Part shown: positions 1 through 12,042 of the stretch, in pieces
Position numbering within the stretch: position 1 is the stretch's first letter
How the letters are laid out: every line of letters starts with the position of its first letter
NCBI GenBank assembly: GCA_023512835.1
Contig: CM042091.1
Location: 44,568,784 to 44,632,783, forward strand
DNA length: 64,000 nt
From: Taxillus chinensis
Taxonomy: Eukaryota > Streptophyta > Magnoliopsida > Santalales > Loranthaceae
Direction of reading: 5' to 3'
Position numbers and translations under genes: made by a program
Notes under the pieces: model-generated
Told to the model about the DNA's origin: nothing
Seen by the model: only the letters and a program-made list of their open reading frames with translations
Databases searched by the model: none

Positions 1-170
1 CATTCATTGAGTATTGATTAGGAGTTTCTTCTTCGTTTACCGTGGCTTCATTAATAGGTTCTTCATTTACTAAATCTTGATTACTAGGTTCTTCTTTAAT
101 GTCTAAATCCGAATTCCTTAGTTGTTTAGTAGAAACTAGAAACTTCTGAAGAGATCCAGATTAAATTTGA

Positions 171-1044
171 ATAAAATCTTCTTTATCTTATTTTCTTTTT
201 CTTTCCGCGTATCCGAAAAGTTGCTTTTAGGTGGCATGCTCTAATGATAACTCCTAAAATAATAAATTAAAATTATCATATTACAATTCAACACACTCAA
301 AAATTATAATATCTAAATATTATTCAATAATCTATACAATGAAATTATGTTAATATCATAGTCATCTCATAAAACATAATTAAATTAAAAAATGAAAGCA
401 TAATCAAAATAAAAGCATCCATTGATCCATACATAATTCAACACAGTGCCAATAACAAATTAAAATTATTCAAACTATTGCCGTAATTTTAAATATCATA
501 ATTCAATTCAATTGCCCAAATATAAAAATTATATTAATCTCATAGTCATCAAATCAAACTATAAGTCTATCAATATGATAATAATTAATTTTTAATTGAA
601 TTATTTAATTTAAACTTTGGCAATTTTTTATTAACTTAAAAAAATCTAGTGTTGAGTGAAGCAAAAGCCAGAACAGTGAACAGAAGCTATGAGTCCGTGA
701 CTGTGTGAACTGTGAAAGAGGACTACCGAACAGTACTAAAGGAGACAAGGAGTGGAGGATCGGATCATCGTCGGCTCATCGCTGCTCGCCGAATTGATGG
801 ATCATCATCGTCGTCTGTCGAATCCTCATCGACGGTCATCTTGCCTCAACCGATCAGCACCAGTGGCTATGTTGACATCTCACGTTGTCGCCCATCACAA
901 AAACCTCAGTGATAGGCGAGTGCAGGTTTGTGCGGTGCCAGCGAGAGTGAACGCGGTGTGGGAGGCTAAAAGTGGGAGCAGCTGGTGCGGATCTTGATTC
1001 CGTTACGTGGTGGATGTGTGCGGTCATTGAGTCATGCGGTGGGT
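171..1044. other. AT-rich intergenic DNA with a GC-richer patch
   Basis: Bases about 180-650 are AT-rich with no coding signal. Bases 690-1010 are clearly GC-richer and hold two overlapping short plus-strand frames (712-912 and 752-997) rich in Ser and Arg. Neither frame shows a recognisable domain, so they are not called as genes. The patch could be a promoter or untranslated exon of a lost gene. Confidence 0.4.
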
Positions 1045-2472
1045 GAAGTGAGTCTCATGTTCCTATGCCCACACACAAAGGGTCAAGAGGTTAGGAACTA
1101 GCCCCTGAAAGAGACTGCACCTCGAGTGTTGTCTCAAAACGAACTTGTCTCCTATACAACATACAATGATAGTATATATGCATTCCCACATGATATAAAG
1201 TCCATAATAATTAAAGCTATTTAATAACAACATGTATCATCATATAACCTTTAAATACTTTTATTTGAACAACACATAAATCAATAACAATGCTATGTGT
1301 CATTACATAACCAAAACATAAATCGTCACATGAAATAGAGAACTAAAGATTAACCATCTTCTGAGATAGCCTTTAGCTAATTTTCCAAACCTGAAAAACA
1401 AATCAACAATGTAATGATAGGCACATATGCTTAGTGAGTGACCAACAACTCAACATCATCCTATGGTCCAACCCAAATTTAGCATTCCACATGTTAGGTG
1501 TGTGCATGTGTTAATGTAATGTCCTAACTACCTACATAATCATTAATTATATAGCCAAACACATCTCAAGGCACATATCATTATCCAGCATTAGTAAAGA
1601 GGACTATGCCTCGAGTTAAATACAATTCATCAAATTATGACACTCATAATAAATAACATAACACGTAATAGTAATTGTTGTTTATAACTAGGATAACCAT
1701 CATCATATTCATTGTCACACCATTTATATTCATACTGTATCAAATCAACAATAACAACATATCATCTTATAACACATCTATCATTTCATAACACATCATG
1801 CCATGTTTAACACTTCAATTGATTTTCCATCTTATCACTATACACCACAATATCATATCACACTAAATCATATCAGTTCATATCTCATTATATCACATCA
1901 TATTGTCATATCATATCTTACCATTTCTCATCATAGTATATCACACCATCATATCATATGTTATTATATTTATTCATCATATCATTTCAAGAATAACAAG
2001 ATAAACCATTAAAGGTACCATATTATCATGTCCTACAATCCTGCATTGTTAGGTGCATCTTACCACCTACCATACCACATAATTACAACCATCCTCCATC
2101 ATTTAGGCCATAAGTGTCTCAAGTATATCAACAAATGCCAATTTTCCATCATTGGGGTCAATACCCTTCCCACCACAACCTCCAAAACCCCATCATATTA
2201 TCATCATAATCATACAAACAATCTAAGCGCGTACACACATAGAGGCCTTAAGTGGCCCATGCACCAATAATCATTCACATAATCATTAAGAAACATCATC
2301 AATACCATCATCTATCATATTATCATAAGTCTCATCATTATCCTATCACAAGTTTCATCATACTGACAATTTCAACATGCATAGCCTAGTAATGGCACAA
2401 ATTATATTTATAACCAATCATGTGGAGTAGGAAGAGTATAACCATTATTGTCATATATAATTATAATCATAA

Positions 2473-4655
2473 TGTCACGCCCCAATTTCCTTACACCTGA
2501 AAACAGTTAGTGACTGCCCATGCCCGCACCCGAAGGGTCAAGGGGTTGGTGCAAGCACTTAGACTGAACTTATGCAACGAGTGCTGTCCTAATACTACAC
2601 ATCCAGGCTAACATGCCAAAGGACATACCCCTGATTTCAAACCATACACACAATCATCATTCAGTCAAAATACCATACCACAGTTTACTTCATTTCAAAG
2701 AGGACTCAAGTCCATTACAACTCAAATGGGGAAAAGCTCCCAATAAACCCACAATACCAAATTCAGTTTACAAAATAACCCAAACCAAAACAGAAAGCCA
2801 CAGATACATTAACAATCAAATAAGGAGGGTCCCATAGTCTCTATGGCCAATCACCCCAGCTCTGTCACCTATCACCGGCTAGACCCTGCAAAGAGAACAG
2901 TTCAAAGGAGGGGTGAGCAAACCACAGCTCAGTAGGGATCAAGTCTCCCCGGGCCCATCCCACTCTACTGGAATGCATGTTTAGTGGATGCTTGTGCTAA
3001 TGTAGTGAACTAGTCGAAACCACACACAAAAACCATCAAACACATCCCATATTCAAAGAGGGGGGTTCCAGTGATATAACTGTCCCATACTCAAGGCTCC
3101 AGTCTAGTGATTGTCTCGTACTCAAGGCTCCAGTCCAATGACTGTCCCGTAATAGAAAGGGTTCCAGCTTAGCAGCTGTCCCGTGGATCAAAATCTCCAG
3201 CTCAATAGTTGTCCCATAGCATACAGCATTAAGCACTCAAACAAAACTCAGTGAAATGCAGCCACATAACTCAACACAAGATGCCTAGCAGACATAATTT
3301 ATCTCAATACAAGATGCTCAACAAGCATAATATAACTCAGCACACATCAGTATGATTTACAATGCACTTAGTTTATGTAGTGCAGCCACAATCTCAGTAA
3401 CATTCACAGTATACAGTTTCTTTTCCCATATTAGTGTTCCTTAACCGTTCTGGTAAGTTTTTAGGTAAATTAACTCAGGGACTTCATCCCAATCACATTA
3501 GTTTCCACTCAAGAACCTTCTGGCTAAATAGGGAAGCCAGAGGAGGCAAAATAAGGGGATGCACGTCATATGGGCCATATGACGTGTATGGGGATGTTTG
3601 GCTCCCTGCCCTCTACACATCTCAAGGAACGTTGGGGTAAAATTTCAAACCAATTGGGCTTGCACGTGAAATGGGCTTTTCACGTGCAATATGGCGTGCA
3701 ACCATATTTTGCATAGAGACCTTTGTTTTGTTGTTTTAATCACTTTTCTCTAAACGACCTCTCTCAAATTCTTTTTAGATTGTGAGTTATTAGACTCTAT
3801 AGTTAGGGTACATAGCTTGGTTTCAACTCCAGCTATGTTCCTCATATCAACCTACCCATCCAGACCATCCCAGATTATTTTATTCACTTTTAACTATCTA
3901 GATATACTGGAAACCTCACAATCAATCATCATATGCATGTGGGGGCATAAACTCAACATCAACATGAACAGGATCATAATAGATCCGTACCCAACAAACT
4001 CGGTAATCACAACAAAAGGGTATAAACCCAGAATTCTCAATATTCATATCAGAGGATATAAACCCAGAGTTTTCAGAGGAAGGCATGAATATGAACACGA
4101 ATTCCCTACCTCAAAATCGGAGAATACAACTGGTCGTTGTATTCTAGCAATCACGTCTCCGGGCTCTTGTCCACCACAGGAACCTTGGATCGCCGGCCTT
4201 GGATCGTCCTCGCCGTCTCAGGCCGTGTCTCCCTCTCTCTCTCTGAAGGGATGACGGCTGCTATGGTTTTGGAATGACAATCCTCTAATTTTGAAGCCTT
4301 TTTCCTTTATATATTTTCCCACATAATCAAAACGATGTAGTTTTGATTAATTTAAAGTCTAGCATTTATAAGCCCAAAGGCGAAAGTTTTCTAATCCACT
4401 TCATTAAGCCCTACAACCCAACAATTAAGCCCAAATCATATTTTAAATAAAACTTTCAAATATATATTAATTGGGATATTTTAATTCATGTGAAATTCCC
4501 AAAATACCCCTCAGGGCCTCGAACTCCGAATCGAGCCCAAGCATAGTCAAAATTCTCCATTCGACGAGCACATCACTGTGCTGATGTTCATTCTCTAAAA
4601 CAAGGCCTCTTACTCAAGGCTAACTCCAAGAACCCCTCAAATACGGGTCCTTACA
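2473..4655 (-). mobile_element. Solo LTR-like element D nested in C
   Basis: It starts TGTCACGCCCC and ends GGGTCCTTACA, so it has TG..CA ends. The flanking 5-mers are CATAA (2468-2472) and CATTA (4656-4660), a target duplication with one mismatch. Its inner block at 2910-2970 (AGCTCAGTAGGGATCAAGTC) recurs almost exactly in element E at about 45938, so D and E form one subfamily. Read on the minus strand it has U3, then a TATA box (about 4305-4315), then a GA-rich tract (about 4232-4248), then a long R-U5 region. A minisatellite lies at 3063-3217. It has no coding capacity. Confidence 0.7.
3063..3217. repeat. Short minisatellite inside element D
   Basis: About four units of 31-38 bp follow one another, each carrying a CTCCAG or TTCCAG core and a TGTCCCGT/TGTCCCAT core (for example ACTCAAGGCTCCAGTC twice). 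Elements E and A carry different tandem repeats in roughly the corresponding part of the LTR. Confidence 0.7.
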
Positions 4656-6022
4656 CATTAACATATAATATTTCCCATGAAAATTTTCATCATTTACATA
4701 GGCCAATATGGCTCCACTAGTACCCGCATACACAATCATGGCCCGCAAGGCGTAACATCATCATATCGAGTCAAATAATCATCATAACATCATCATACAA
4801 TCCCAAACATGATTAAAACCGTCATCATCATGGTTCCAATAACCCAAACGGGATCCATACAGCTTAAATGGGATAAACAAAAGTAACCAGAACACAAAAC
4901 CACAAAAATAGGGGTAATATCAATCAACTGGCCTACCATTGGTCACGACCGAAACTACATATCTTCAAAGGTGTTGGTTGCAATCAATAAGGGGAAACAA
5001 CATCTCTTCAATGGTTGGTTGTAGTTGGCCTTCATCCGTTGTGATTGATAGAGCCCAAAATCCCAAACTACAATGATTGGCCGAGGCCAACATCCATCCG
5101 CGACAGTTAACCTGTTTATCCCCAATTTTTGCTTTTTTTTTGCAGAATCTGGACTAATTCCGGCCACTGCTTCATTCCACACCCCAAATATACTAATTAT
5201 AAGGTCTTAAATACCGAATTTTACACATATAGAATATCATATGACTCAAATAAAGCATACACAAATTTTATTTCAAATTAAAACTCAGCCCTCATAAAGA
5301 TTCACCAATTTTAGGTTTAACACATCCCAAATCTCAAATAATTTAATTTCACCTATTTGATTCATTATTTAGCACACAATCACCACAAACAAGCTATAAG
5401 TCATCATCTAAAAACCTTAAAACTATCAATTTACTAATTAAATTCAATTTAACCTTTTCTTCAAATCCTAGGGTTCATCTCAATTTTTCATTTTTTTTAC
5501 CCAAATCATGAATGTTTAATCCAATAAAATGGTGTAAAAGTTAAAGAAGACCTACCTATAAATGTTGTTTCGGAGATTGAATAAGCTAGCAAAAAAACCA
5601 AGAATCAAATATCCAATCTTCTCTCTTCTATCCCTATACACTTCCCCAATGAAGAACACACCTCCCTCTCTCTCTATTCCTCACAACTTATATAATTATG
5701 TGTATTATTTAATTAATAAATTTCAAAAATCCAATAATTAGCATCCTAGGGTCCTAAACTTTAAATCGAGCTCAAATACAGTCCAAATGCTCATATCGAC
5801 AAGCACATTATCGTTTAAAGATATATTTATCCTAAATAATATGTAATACAAAGATACCCCAAAAATTCAATAAATACACAAAAATAGCCTTTTGGGGCCC
5901 CTACTTCAAATTAGGCCCAAATACTATCAAAATACTCATATTGACAGTCACATTGTTATCTACATATTTTCATCCTCAAATAATAACTATCTCAGAGGGC
6001 ACCCAAAACACGAGTCCTTACA

Positions 6023-7040
6023 ATGAATCCATCAATGAAGTGATACAAAATTGTCCGAAAAATGACAAGTTAACTTACCCTATTATTGAAAAAGATAGAC
6101 ATTGTGAATGCACTTACAAGTAACTACTAATGTCATCATCAAGGAACTCAACAATAGGTTCCTTTTTGTTTTAGTTGATGTGTTTTGTAATACATTGATT
6201 ATAGAACAAGTGACAATTGTTTTGCATTATCGATCTGAACAAAAAAAGAAATGTTGAAGAGCGGTACCTTGATATTATACGTATAATAGATACCATTGCT
6301 TTTTTCACTCAAAGTTGCACTTGAACTTTTATTTTCAAAGCTTATTAAGTTTATCAAGTTTACATGGGCAAGGTGATAATAGGACTAATTATATGCAAGG
6401 TCAATTCAATAATCTTAAAGTTTTAATTCTAAGAGAGAATTAATAAGCATATTATGTTCATATATTGTTTTGCTCATCAACTTCAGTTGACTCTTATAGT
6501 TGTTGCTAAAAATCATAATATCATTGCTCAATTTTTTTACTTAGTTACTGAGTTGACAATATTATTGGAGGCTCTTGTAAGAAATAAGATGCTCCTCAAG
6601 GTGCATAATTTGTCAAAATTAATAAAGCATTAGCATAAGTGAACTTCAAAAAAGGTAAGGTTTGAATCAAAGGATAAATCTTAAACGTATGAGTGATACA
6701 CGTTGGGGATCACATTATGGTATAATTATTGACTTGAGAATGACATATTACAGAGGATAACATAAGCTACAAGTAAAAAGGTAATGTTCAATCTATTTTG
6801 AAGTTAATCTTAATTATATATCTTTTGAGTTTGTTTTGTTTTATATTTAATGAAACCTATTTTAGGGGTCATAAATGAGTTATTAATAGTATTGTAGAAA
6901 AAAATCAAAATATTATAAATGCCATAATACTATTGACATGTCTAAGAAATGATTATCGATGATGAGAGATTAATCAAGAATCTCTATTAATTAAAGTATT
7001 ATTATTTCATGACAAATATGATATTCTCATCTAGTTAATG
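6023..7040 (+). pseudogene. Decayed hAT-type transposase (DUF4371/ZMYM1-like)
   Basis: Conceptual translation in shifting frames gives pieces that match the plant zinc-finger MYM type 1-like (DUF4371, hAT) transposase family: ESINEVIQNCPKNDKLT near 6028, GQGDNRTNYMQGQFNNLK near 6368-6420, VAKNH near 6500, and SDTRWGSHYG near 6690-6720. A later piece near 6890-7030 (NQNIINAI, SLLIKVLLFHDKYD) also fits. Several frameshifts and stops interrupt it, so it cannot encode an active enzyme. The N-terminal part, including the zinc finger, is missing because homology starts right at the end of element C. The family moves DNA by cut-and-paste; this is a fossil. No terminal inverted repeats were identified. 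Confidence 0.65.
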
Positions 7041-7270
7041 GGAAGCTATGATGTCAAATCATACAAATTACAAATTCACGGTATTGAGTTATTCTAGATA
7101 TGCAACGAAAAAACTACAAGATACAAAATTTTTGCTTCACAGTCATAGCAAGATATAACGTTCGATATACTTTACAAAAAGCAATAAAAGAACAAAACAC
7201 CCGGGGTCGATTAACCGTGGCATTGAGCTCCAGAATGCTCTAAGGGACGGTGGCCTCGGCTACTACTGGT

Positions 7271-7531
7271 CTACTGCTGCAGGGCCTCCACCTGTGATTC
7301 TGATGACCCCTCGCCCTCCATTTTTCTCACCAAGTCTTTCAGCTGATTTTTGCTTACCTTCATCTTCACCTTCGTCGTCATTGCCGGACCTCCCACTGCT
7401 GCTGCTCTCGACGAACTCATAACAATTCCCTTTCTTTGTTTGATGGTCGCAACATCATGTTCATCGTCCGACCGCCCAGGGACATCTCGGCCCACTCCCA
7501 TCGGAGATTGCGGCTTCATGCAGTTTCCCAT
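7271..7531 (-). CDS. Small MGNC-type protein, divergent or truncated paralogue
   Basis: An 86-residue frame begins MGNC, a Gly2 N-myristoylation signal with Cys4 available for palmitoylation, which suggests a membrane-anchored small protein (inference). The core VKMKVSKNQLKDLVRKME matches VKVKVSKKHLEELMSKME of the paralogue at 62804-63118. The C-terminus is shorter: after SSESQV about 45 bp present in the paralogue (LLNAVCRRHKY region) are missing and the frame then stops. Sequence past the stop (about 7225-7240, minus) still resembles the paralogue's last codons (SIPELN), so the original C-terminus lies out of use downstream. It may be a degenerating copy. The function is unknown; the family appears to be a plant-specific uncharacterised one. 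Confidence 0.6.
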   Translation of the reverse strand: MGNCMKPQSPMGVGRDVPGRSDDEHDVATIKQRKGIVMSSSRAAAVGGPAMTTKVKMKVSKNQLKDLVRKMEGEGSSESQVEALQQ

Positions 7532-7564
7532 GTCCTGCCTATTCTCTTAACAGCATGCACGTTG

Positions 7565-7630
7565 CTGTATCCGGTATTAAACTACAGGGAGGGAAGAAGA
7601 AATGAATGCTTTTGGGTATTTATAGTCGCA
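7565..7630 (-). promoter_or_regulatory. Core promoter region of the 7271-7531 gene
   Basis: On the minus strand a CTATAAATACC TATA-like box lies at about 7615-7627, some 90 bp upstream of the ATG. A second stretch (plus CCGGTATTAAAC near 7569, then GGGAGGGAAGAAG) matches the region upstream of the paralogue (CCGGTATTTAAT then GGGGGAGGAAG near 63208), so promoter-side sequence is conserved between the copies. Confidence 0.45.
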
Positions 7631-7679
7631 TATCGTCCAACGTACGTGTCGGAATCGGATGATTCACGTTGACTTGGTG

Positions 7680-9520
7680 AATATTAGTTTTTTTGAGTGT
7701 GTAAGGGGTTTCGTCGCCGAATCTTGGTGATATATACAATTAGACTGGTGTGGTGTGAATGCAGAAATAGCAAGGCATCTTTGGGGTTACTTGAGGGAGT
7801 GAAATGATAGAGCTGCCTTAAGTTCAGCTCCAGCCTGGTTTGAAGTCCAGCTAAAGTTCACGGCCACAAGTGCACGGCTACGGATGAGATCGCGCCCAAT
7901 ACGGCCACAAGTCGTTCATGCGGAAGTAAGACGCAATAATGACAGAGGAATTAACGCTGACCCAAGTGAAGCGGATAGGATATGTAGTGGACTCTGGGAA
8001 CATGGGTTTTAGGAGGCTATCAGCTATGACGTATGGGGGGCTGCCGGTCATACGCAGACGGCTGTGTTACCTGCCGGTGATGTTTGGAAGGCAAAAGCCT
8101 CCCAAAAGTTGCTTTCAACCTTTGGGTCGTAACCAAATTAAAGATAATCTCTCTCTCTCTCTCTCTCCCGACATGTTGTAACAGCAGAGGTGGTCTTTTG
8201 GAAAAATGCGTCGTGTGCAACAAAGCTGCGCTGAGACATTAATTAATCAGTACTTTTTATGCATTTCCATTTTGTAGGTTCCATTTGGGACACTTTATTT
8301 TGGGCACCTGGAACAGTTTTTTGAGATTTGAGTTGAAGTTAGAGAGCCATATTGAAAATGTTGGCCAAATACACATTTCCCTGCTGGCTGCTGCTAAGGG
8401 TTCTACCAGTTAGTCTATATTATATAGATGGAATTGACTATACAAACAATCTAGTCACCACCACCCAAAAGTCCTCGCCCTATCCCAAACTTGGTATGCT
8501 TTTTGATGAAAATTCCCGAGGTGTGTTTTCCCGTACATCCATTCCAGGTAAAGCGAAGAGTGCTTTTCGAACTCCTAAACTGAGAAAGTAGGTGATTTTC
8601 TTAAAATTGAGTTTGTTATGGGTTTGTTTGCTATCAGAAGTTTGGTTATCCCTTTTAATTGGACTAATTACTCAGAAAAATATTAAATGGGTGATCTTGT
8701 AGTTTGAAGGCTTATTTGCAATTTAAACTTATAACTTGAGCTGGAGTCTTATGCATCCATGTACGTGCTAGTTACTTATTGTTGGGGTGTGATCTGTTTC
8801 TTATAAACCTTAGATAAAAATTGTATAGGGACTTAAAGTTTGTATTGCTAAGTTGATGCGACCCCTTCATTTCCTTTGCTGCAGATGTAACTTCTTGATA
8901 TCTTGGGTGTACATGAACTTTTTGAGTAGTTTCCTGCAACTCTGTACTCCCCTTGCTGGAAGGCATTTTTGTGTAGCAAATTACATATATTGTTTTAGGT
9001 GTTATGTCAGTCAATGGGAAGTTTCTTAGCCGGCGTTTTGAAAAAAATATGAACTTAGCTGGCACGGGGAGAAAATAACAAAACCATGTTAATCAAATGC
9101 AGCTAACTTATGTTAAGACCATTTGTCAACCCTTTAGTTTTTTTTTCCCTGCAGAGACATTATTATCTTTTTTCGATATGGTAAAATTATGATTTTAACT
9201 TGAGTTATTATTCTTGAGTATATGCTTTGTACGCACTCGTTGATTCTGAAATTTCTAATGTTGTAATTTTTATATTAATATCTTTTTTACCATAAATCAT
9301 CCGGGTGCCAATTAATTCTTTGAATATGATGGCCAACAACTAGAAAAATAGGGAATCAGATGGATTTGGTGTGAATACCAACTTGACTGAATAAGATCTC
9401 TCCTAAACTGCTCCAAAGATATTTAAACAAATATTAGTGATGCAAAAATCAATGAATCGGATGAATCTTATGTCACATTGAAAAGAATATGATGGATTAC
9501 AAAAAGGAAAAAAAAAAGGA
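7680..9520. other. Intergenic DNA without a recognised gene
   Basis: Two short plus-strand frames (7939-8181 and 8352-8591, 80 and 79 codons) have ordinary composition but no domain that I recognise. The second is Ser/Pro/Lys-rich and could be an exon remnant. A CT microsatellite lies at 8150-8167. Beyond about 8600 the DNA is AT-rich. Nothing else could be supported. Confidence 0.35.
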
Positions 9521-9542
9521 GGGGGGGGGGGGGGGGGGGGGG
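9521..9542 (+). repeat. Poly-G tract (22 G)
   Basis: An uninterrupted run of 22 G follows an A-rich stretch. Such a run can fold into a G-quadruplex. Its exact length is doubtful in any assembly because sequencing slips in homopolymers. Confidence 0.9.
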
Positions 9543-11329
9543 TGTTTCCTCTAGCTTTTTAAATGCTAAAAGTTCTTACATACACTTGAAGTATCAATTA
9601 ACCAAAAGAAAATTACTAACATCAAAGATCTCACATTTCAAAAAAACAAAACTTATATGGATCGCTTTACGGTTAGGATCATTGTCTTGCCTGGAAAAAA
9701 AGCTTACAAAGTTTGATTTGGGCCATTTTGTTGACACCAGGCCAAGTAGAATAAAATAGGTACTCGAGGTAGAGTTTATTTAAAGAAAAACAAAGACAAC
9801 CTAATTGCATCTCCAAATTCAGAATATGAACATAACTTCCCATTTTAGAATGAGAGTATAAGCCAAAATAATTTAAAAGATTTTTATTTTAGTCAACAAA
9901 TATATATATATATATATATAATCATTAAGTCAAATCATTTTAACTCTAATTGATCATTGATATGTAATATGTCTAATCAATCCCAATAATTTAATTAAAT
10001 ATCATTGTAAAAGATTGTGATTACTGCCTATTTTCTTATGGGCTGATGGAACAAAAAGAACAGTTTACACAAAAAAAGGAGAAATTTAAAAATAAGAAAA
10101 GGTAAATATGTAAGAATTGATAAAAAAAAAAAAGAAGAAAAGATCCCAAGATGCAATGAACAAATATGATTCACCACTTGATATTAATAAATATTATGAA
10201 TTTTTTTACCGTATATAAGTTTTGGTTTAGGAGTACAATTAGGTATATAAAACTGTATTAGCAACCTCATGGTGTTTTTAATGATCAATAATTGATAAGC
10301 TAAGAGCAAATCATGTTTTTCCTAAAAAGATATACTAAACTAAACTCACATTATGGGTTAACAATCAAAAGAAATTAAATCCCGGATGACGCTAGAGTAT
10401 ATTAGTGGCTCAATTATTAGGCTTCAATGCATGATCCTCCTAAATCTATGAAGACTATACTAGAGAAGACTAAAAATGCATTTAAGATTTAGTACGGGAA
10501 AGAAGTGGCACACCATGGAAAACAAAATAAAAACAAAGAACCTTGTAGTTATTGTCATGAAGGGAGTCCGGATTTGTTCATAGTTTTGTTATTAAGTTCA
10601 TATTTGTTTTAGAAATTAAGTAATAAATTAAATATTCATATAATACGTATTATATATGTAAAATTTTACGACCATCTAACGGTTACTTTTTATTAAGAGG
10701 GTAAAATAAATCAGACCTGACAGGACCAGTAAAAATCTAATTCATTTCAATCATGCCGCTTAATACAAATCAGGCTACATAATCGCGGTGCAACTTTGAT
10801 TGACGTAACGCCCTTGATTAAGTTTTTTATGGTACAATCAAACCGTGTCACATTAGGCGCCCGCATTTGCATAAAGTTTTTTTTTATCCATCATTTTGGA
10901 ATGATGAAGAGGACCTTGGGTTGCTGAAATGCAAAAGATTACAGGCATGGGATGTTAATTTAGGGTGCTGTCCTCTATAACTCACCCACCCCACCCCCCT
11001 GTTTCTCAATGTGTTGTACTGTTGTAGATGTTGCCTTCATTAATAAATGAAATTACTCCTTTTAATTATCATATAGTAAAAAAAGCAAAACAGGTGTATG
11101 CCAGTAAAATTCAAAACGGGCAACAATATAGACTGATATAGAGGGAACAAGAATCCAAAGGCACTCCATTTCTTGCAATTTGGGCAATGAAAAAAACAAA
11201 AACAAAAGTTAAACATAACAATCATGAAATAGGGTCCAAACATCGAAGGAGTCTCCTACTACACCCTCAAAAATAATCCTGATAACATCTACAGAAATTA
11301 TAAAAAAAAAAAAACCAGATGTGAATATA
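9543..11329. other. AT-rich intergenic DNA
   Basis: There is an (AT)n microsatellite at 9901-9921 and many A and T runs. Open frames here are short and without recognisable similarity. No gene is seen. Confidence 0.5.
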
Positions 11330-11640
11330 TTCCCTACTTTCGGTGCAGTTTGTCGTACATAGCGTAAATCTTCCTTGCGAAAAGCCTTCAAATTTTTTTC
11401 ACTAATCCTGGATTCCAACCCCCGATAGGATGGCTCATTTGGGCTACAAGTCCTACAACATCAGCAGGAGAGTGTAGTCATGTTCACTACGGATATTCAC
11501 GATTGATCATTGGACCCAACAAATTAAGGGATCTCCACTTCTCGTGCAGCCAAACTGATCCATGCCCTAACAACGCTGCCAGTCTTCCAGCATCCTTTGC
11601 ATATGCATTGGTGGTGAGTTCTTAGGAGCTCGGGCGCAGA
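11330..11640 (-). pseudogene. Unrecognised possible exon remnant
   Basis: On the minus strand short stretches have protein-like composition: RKEDLRYVRQTAPKVGN (11320-11375) and AYAKDAGRLAALLGHG (11555-11605). They lie in different frames separated by stops. I do not recognise the family. The stretch continues into the tandem duplication at 11641-12042, which also has a protein-like minus-strand frame. It is called a decayed gene of unknown type. Confidence 0.25.
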
Positions 11641-12042
11641 CAAAACAGTTGGCTACTGATATACTAGTTCGTGAGGCTTCAATGGCCAGACCGGCAGTCT
11701 TCTCAGCTGCTATCGATCCTTCGTATAGGGACTCTTTCATTTGTGAGCGTGTCGCTCAAATGGTGTCCAATGCCATGCAAAGTAATGACAATGAGGACAC
11801 ACTTGTCTCCTCTTCATTAGTATCCATTGCTGTAGTTGGGTCAAAACAGTTGGCTACTGTATACTTGTCCTCGAGGCTTCAACGGGCAGGCCTGCAGTTT
11901 TCTCTGTTGGTATCCTGCATAGGCATCCTTCACCTGTGAGGGTGAGGGTGTCACTCAAATGGTGTTCAATGCCATGTAGAATGCTGTCAATGAGGACACT
12001 ACCGTCTCTTTTCCATCAGTAGTACCCATTGCTGTAATTAAG
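11641..12042. repeat. Tandem duplication, two units of 201 bp
   Basis: The motif AAAACAGTTGGCTACTG occurs at 11642 and again at 11843, and similarity continues through each unit (for example CTCAAATGGTGT, AATGCCATG, AATGAGGACAC and CCATTGCTGTA in both). The first unit supports a 96-codon plus-strand frame (11649-11939) and a protein-like minus-strand frame (KESLYEGSIAAEKTAGLAIEA). Which strand coded is uncertain, though the neighbouring remnant favours minus. Confidence 0.75.

Larger units (their letters stand above)
1045..6022 (-). mobile_element. Solo-LTR-like element C, interrupted by element D
   Basis: The right end (CGAGTCCTTACA at 6011-6022) matches, in reverse complement, the left end of element A at 54728 (TGTAAAGACTCG). 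The block near 1061-1140 (CAAAGGGTCAAGAGGTTAGG and following) matches the far ends of A and B. By that homology the element is an LTR read on the minus strand. A TATA-like tract lies at about 5685-5695 (minus), next to a CT-rich (minus GA-rich) stretch at about 5664. No gag or pol coding is present, as expected for a solo LTR or a non-autonomous element. The left end is not resolved (about 1040-1058) and no target-site duplication was found. Without D it is about 2.8 kb. Confidence 0.55.

Noticed and set aside
1..172. A minus-strand open stretch rich in Glu/Asn (EEPSNQDLVNEEPINEA) running off the window edge
   Set aside because: It resembles the acidic linker before copia reverse transcriptase but is low-complexity, has no ATG and no neighbouring pol motif in the window, so it cannot be supported.
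1803..2012. His/Ser/Ile-rich frame of 69 codons
   Set aside because: It is a translation of degenerate ATCATAT-rich sequence inside element C.
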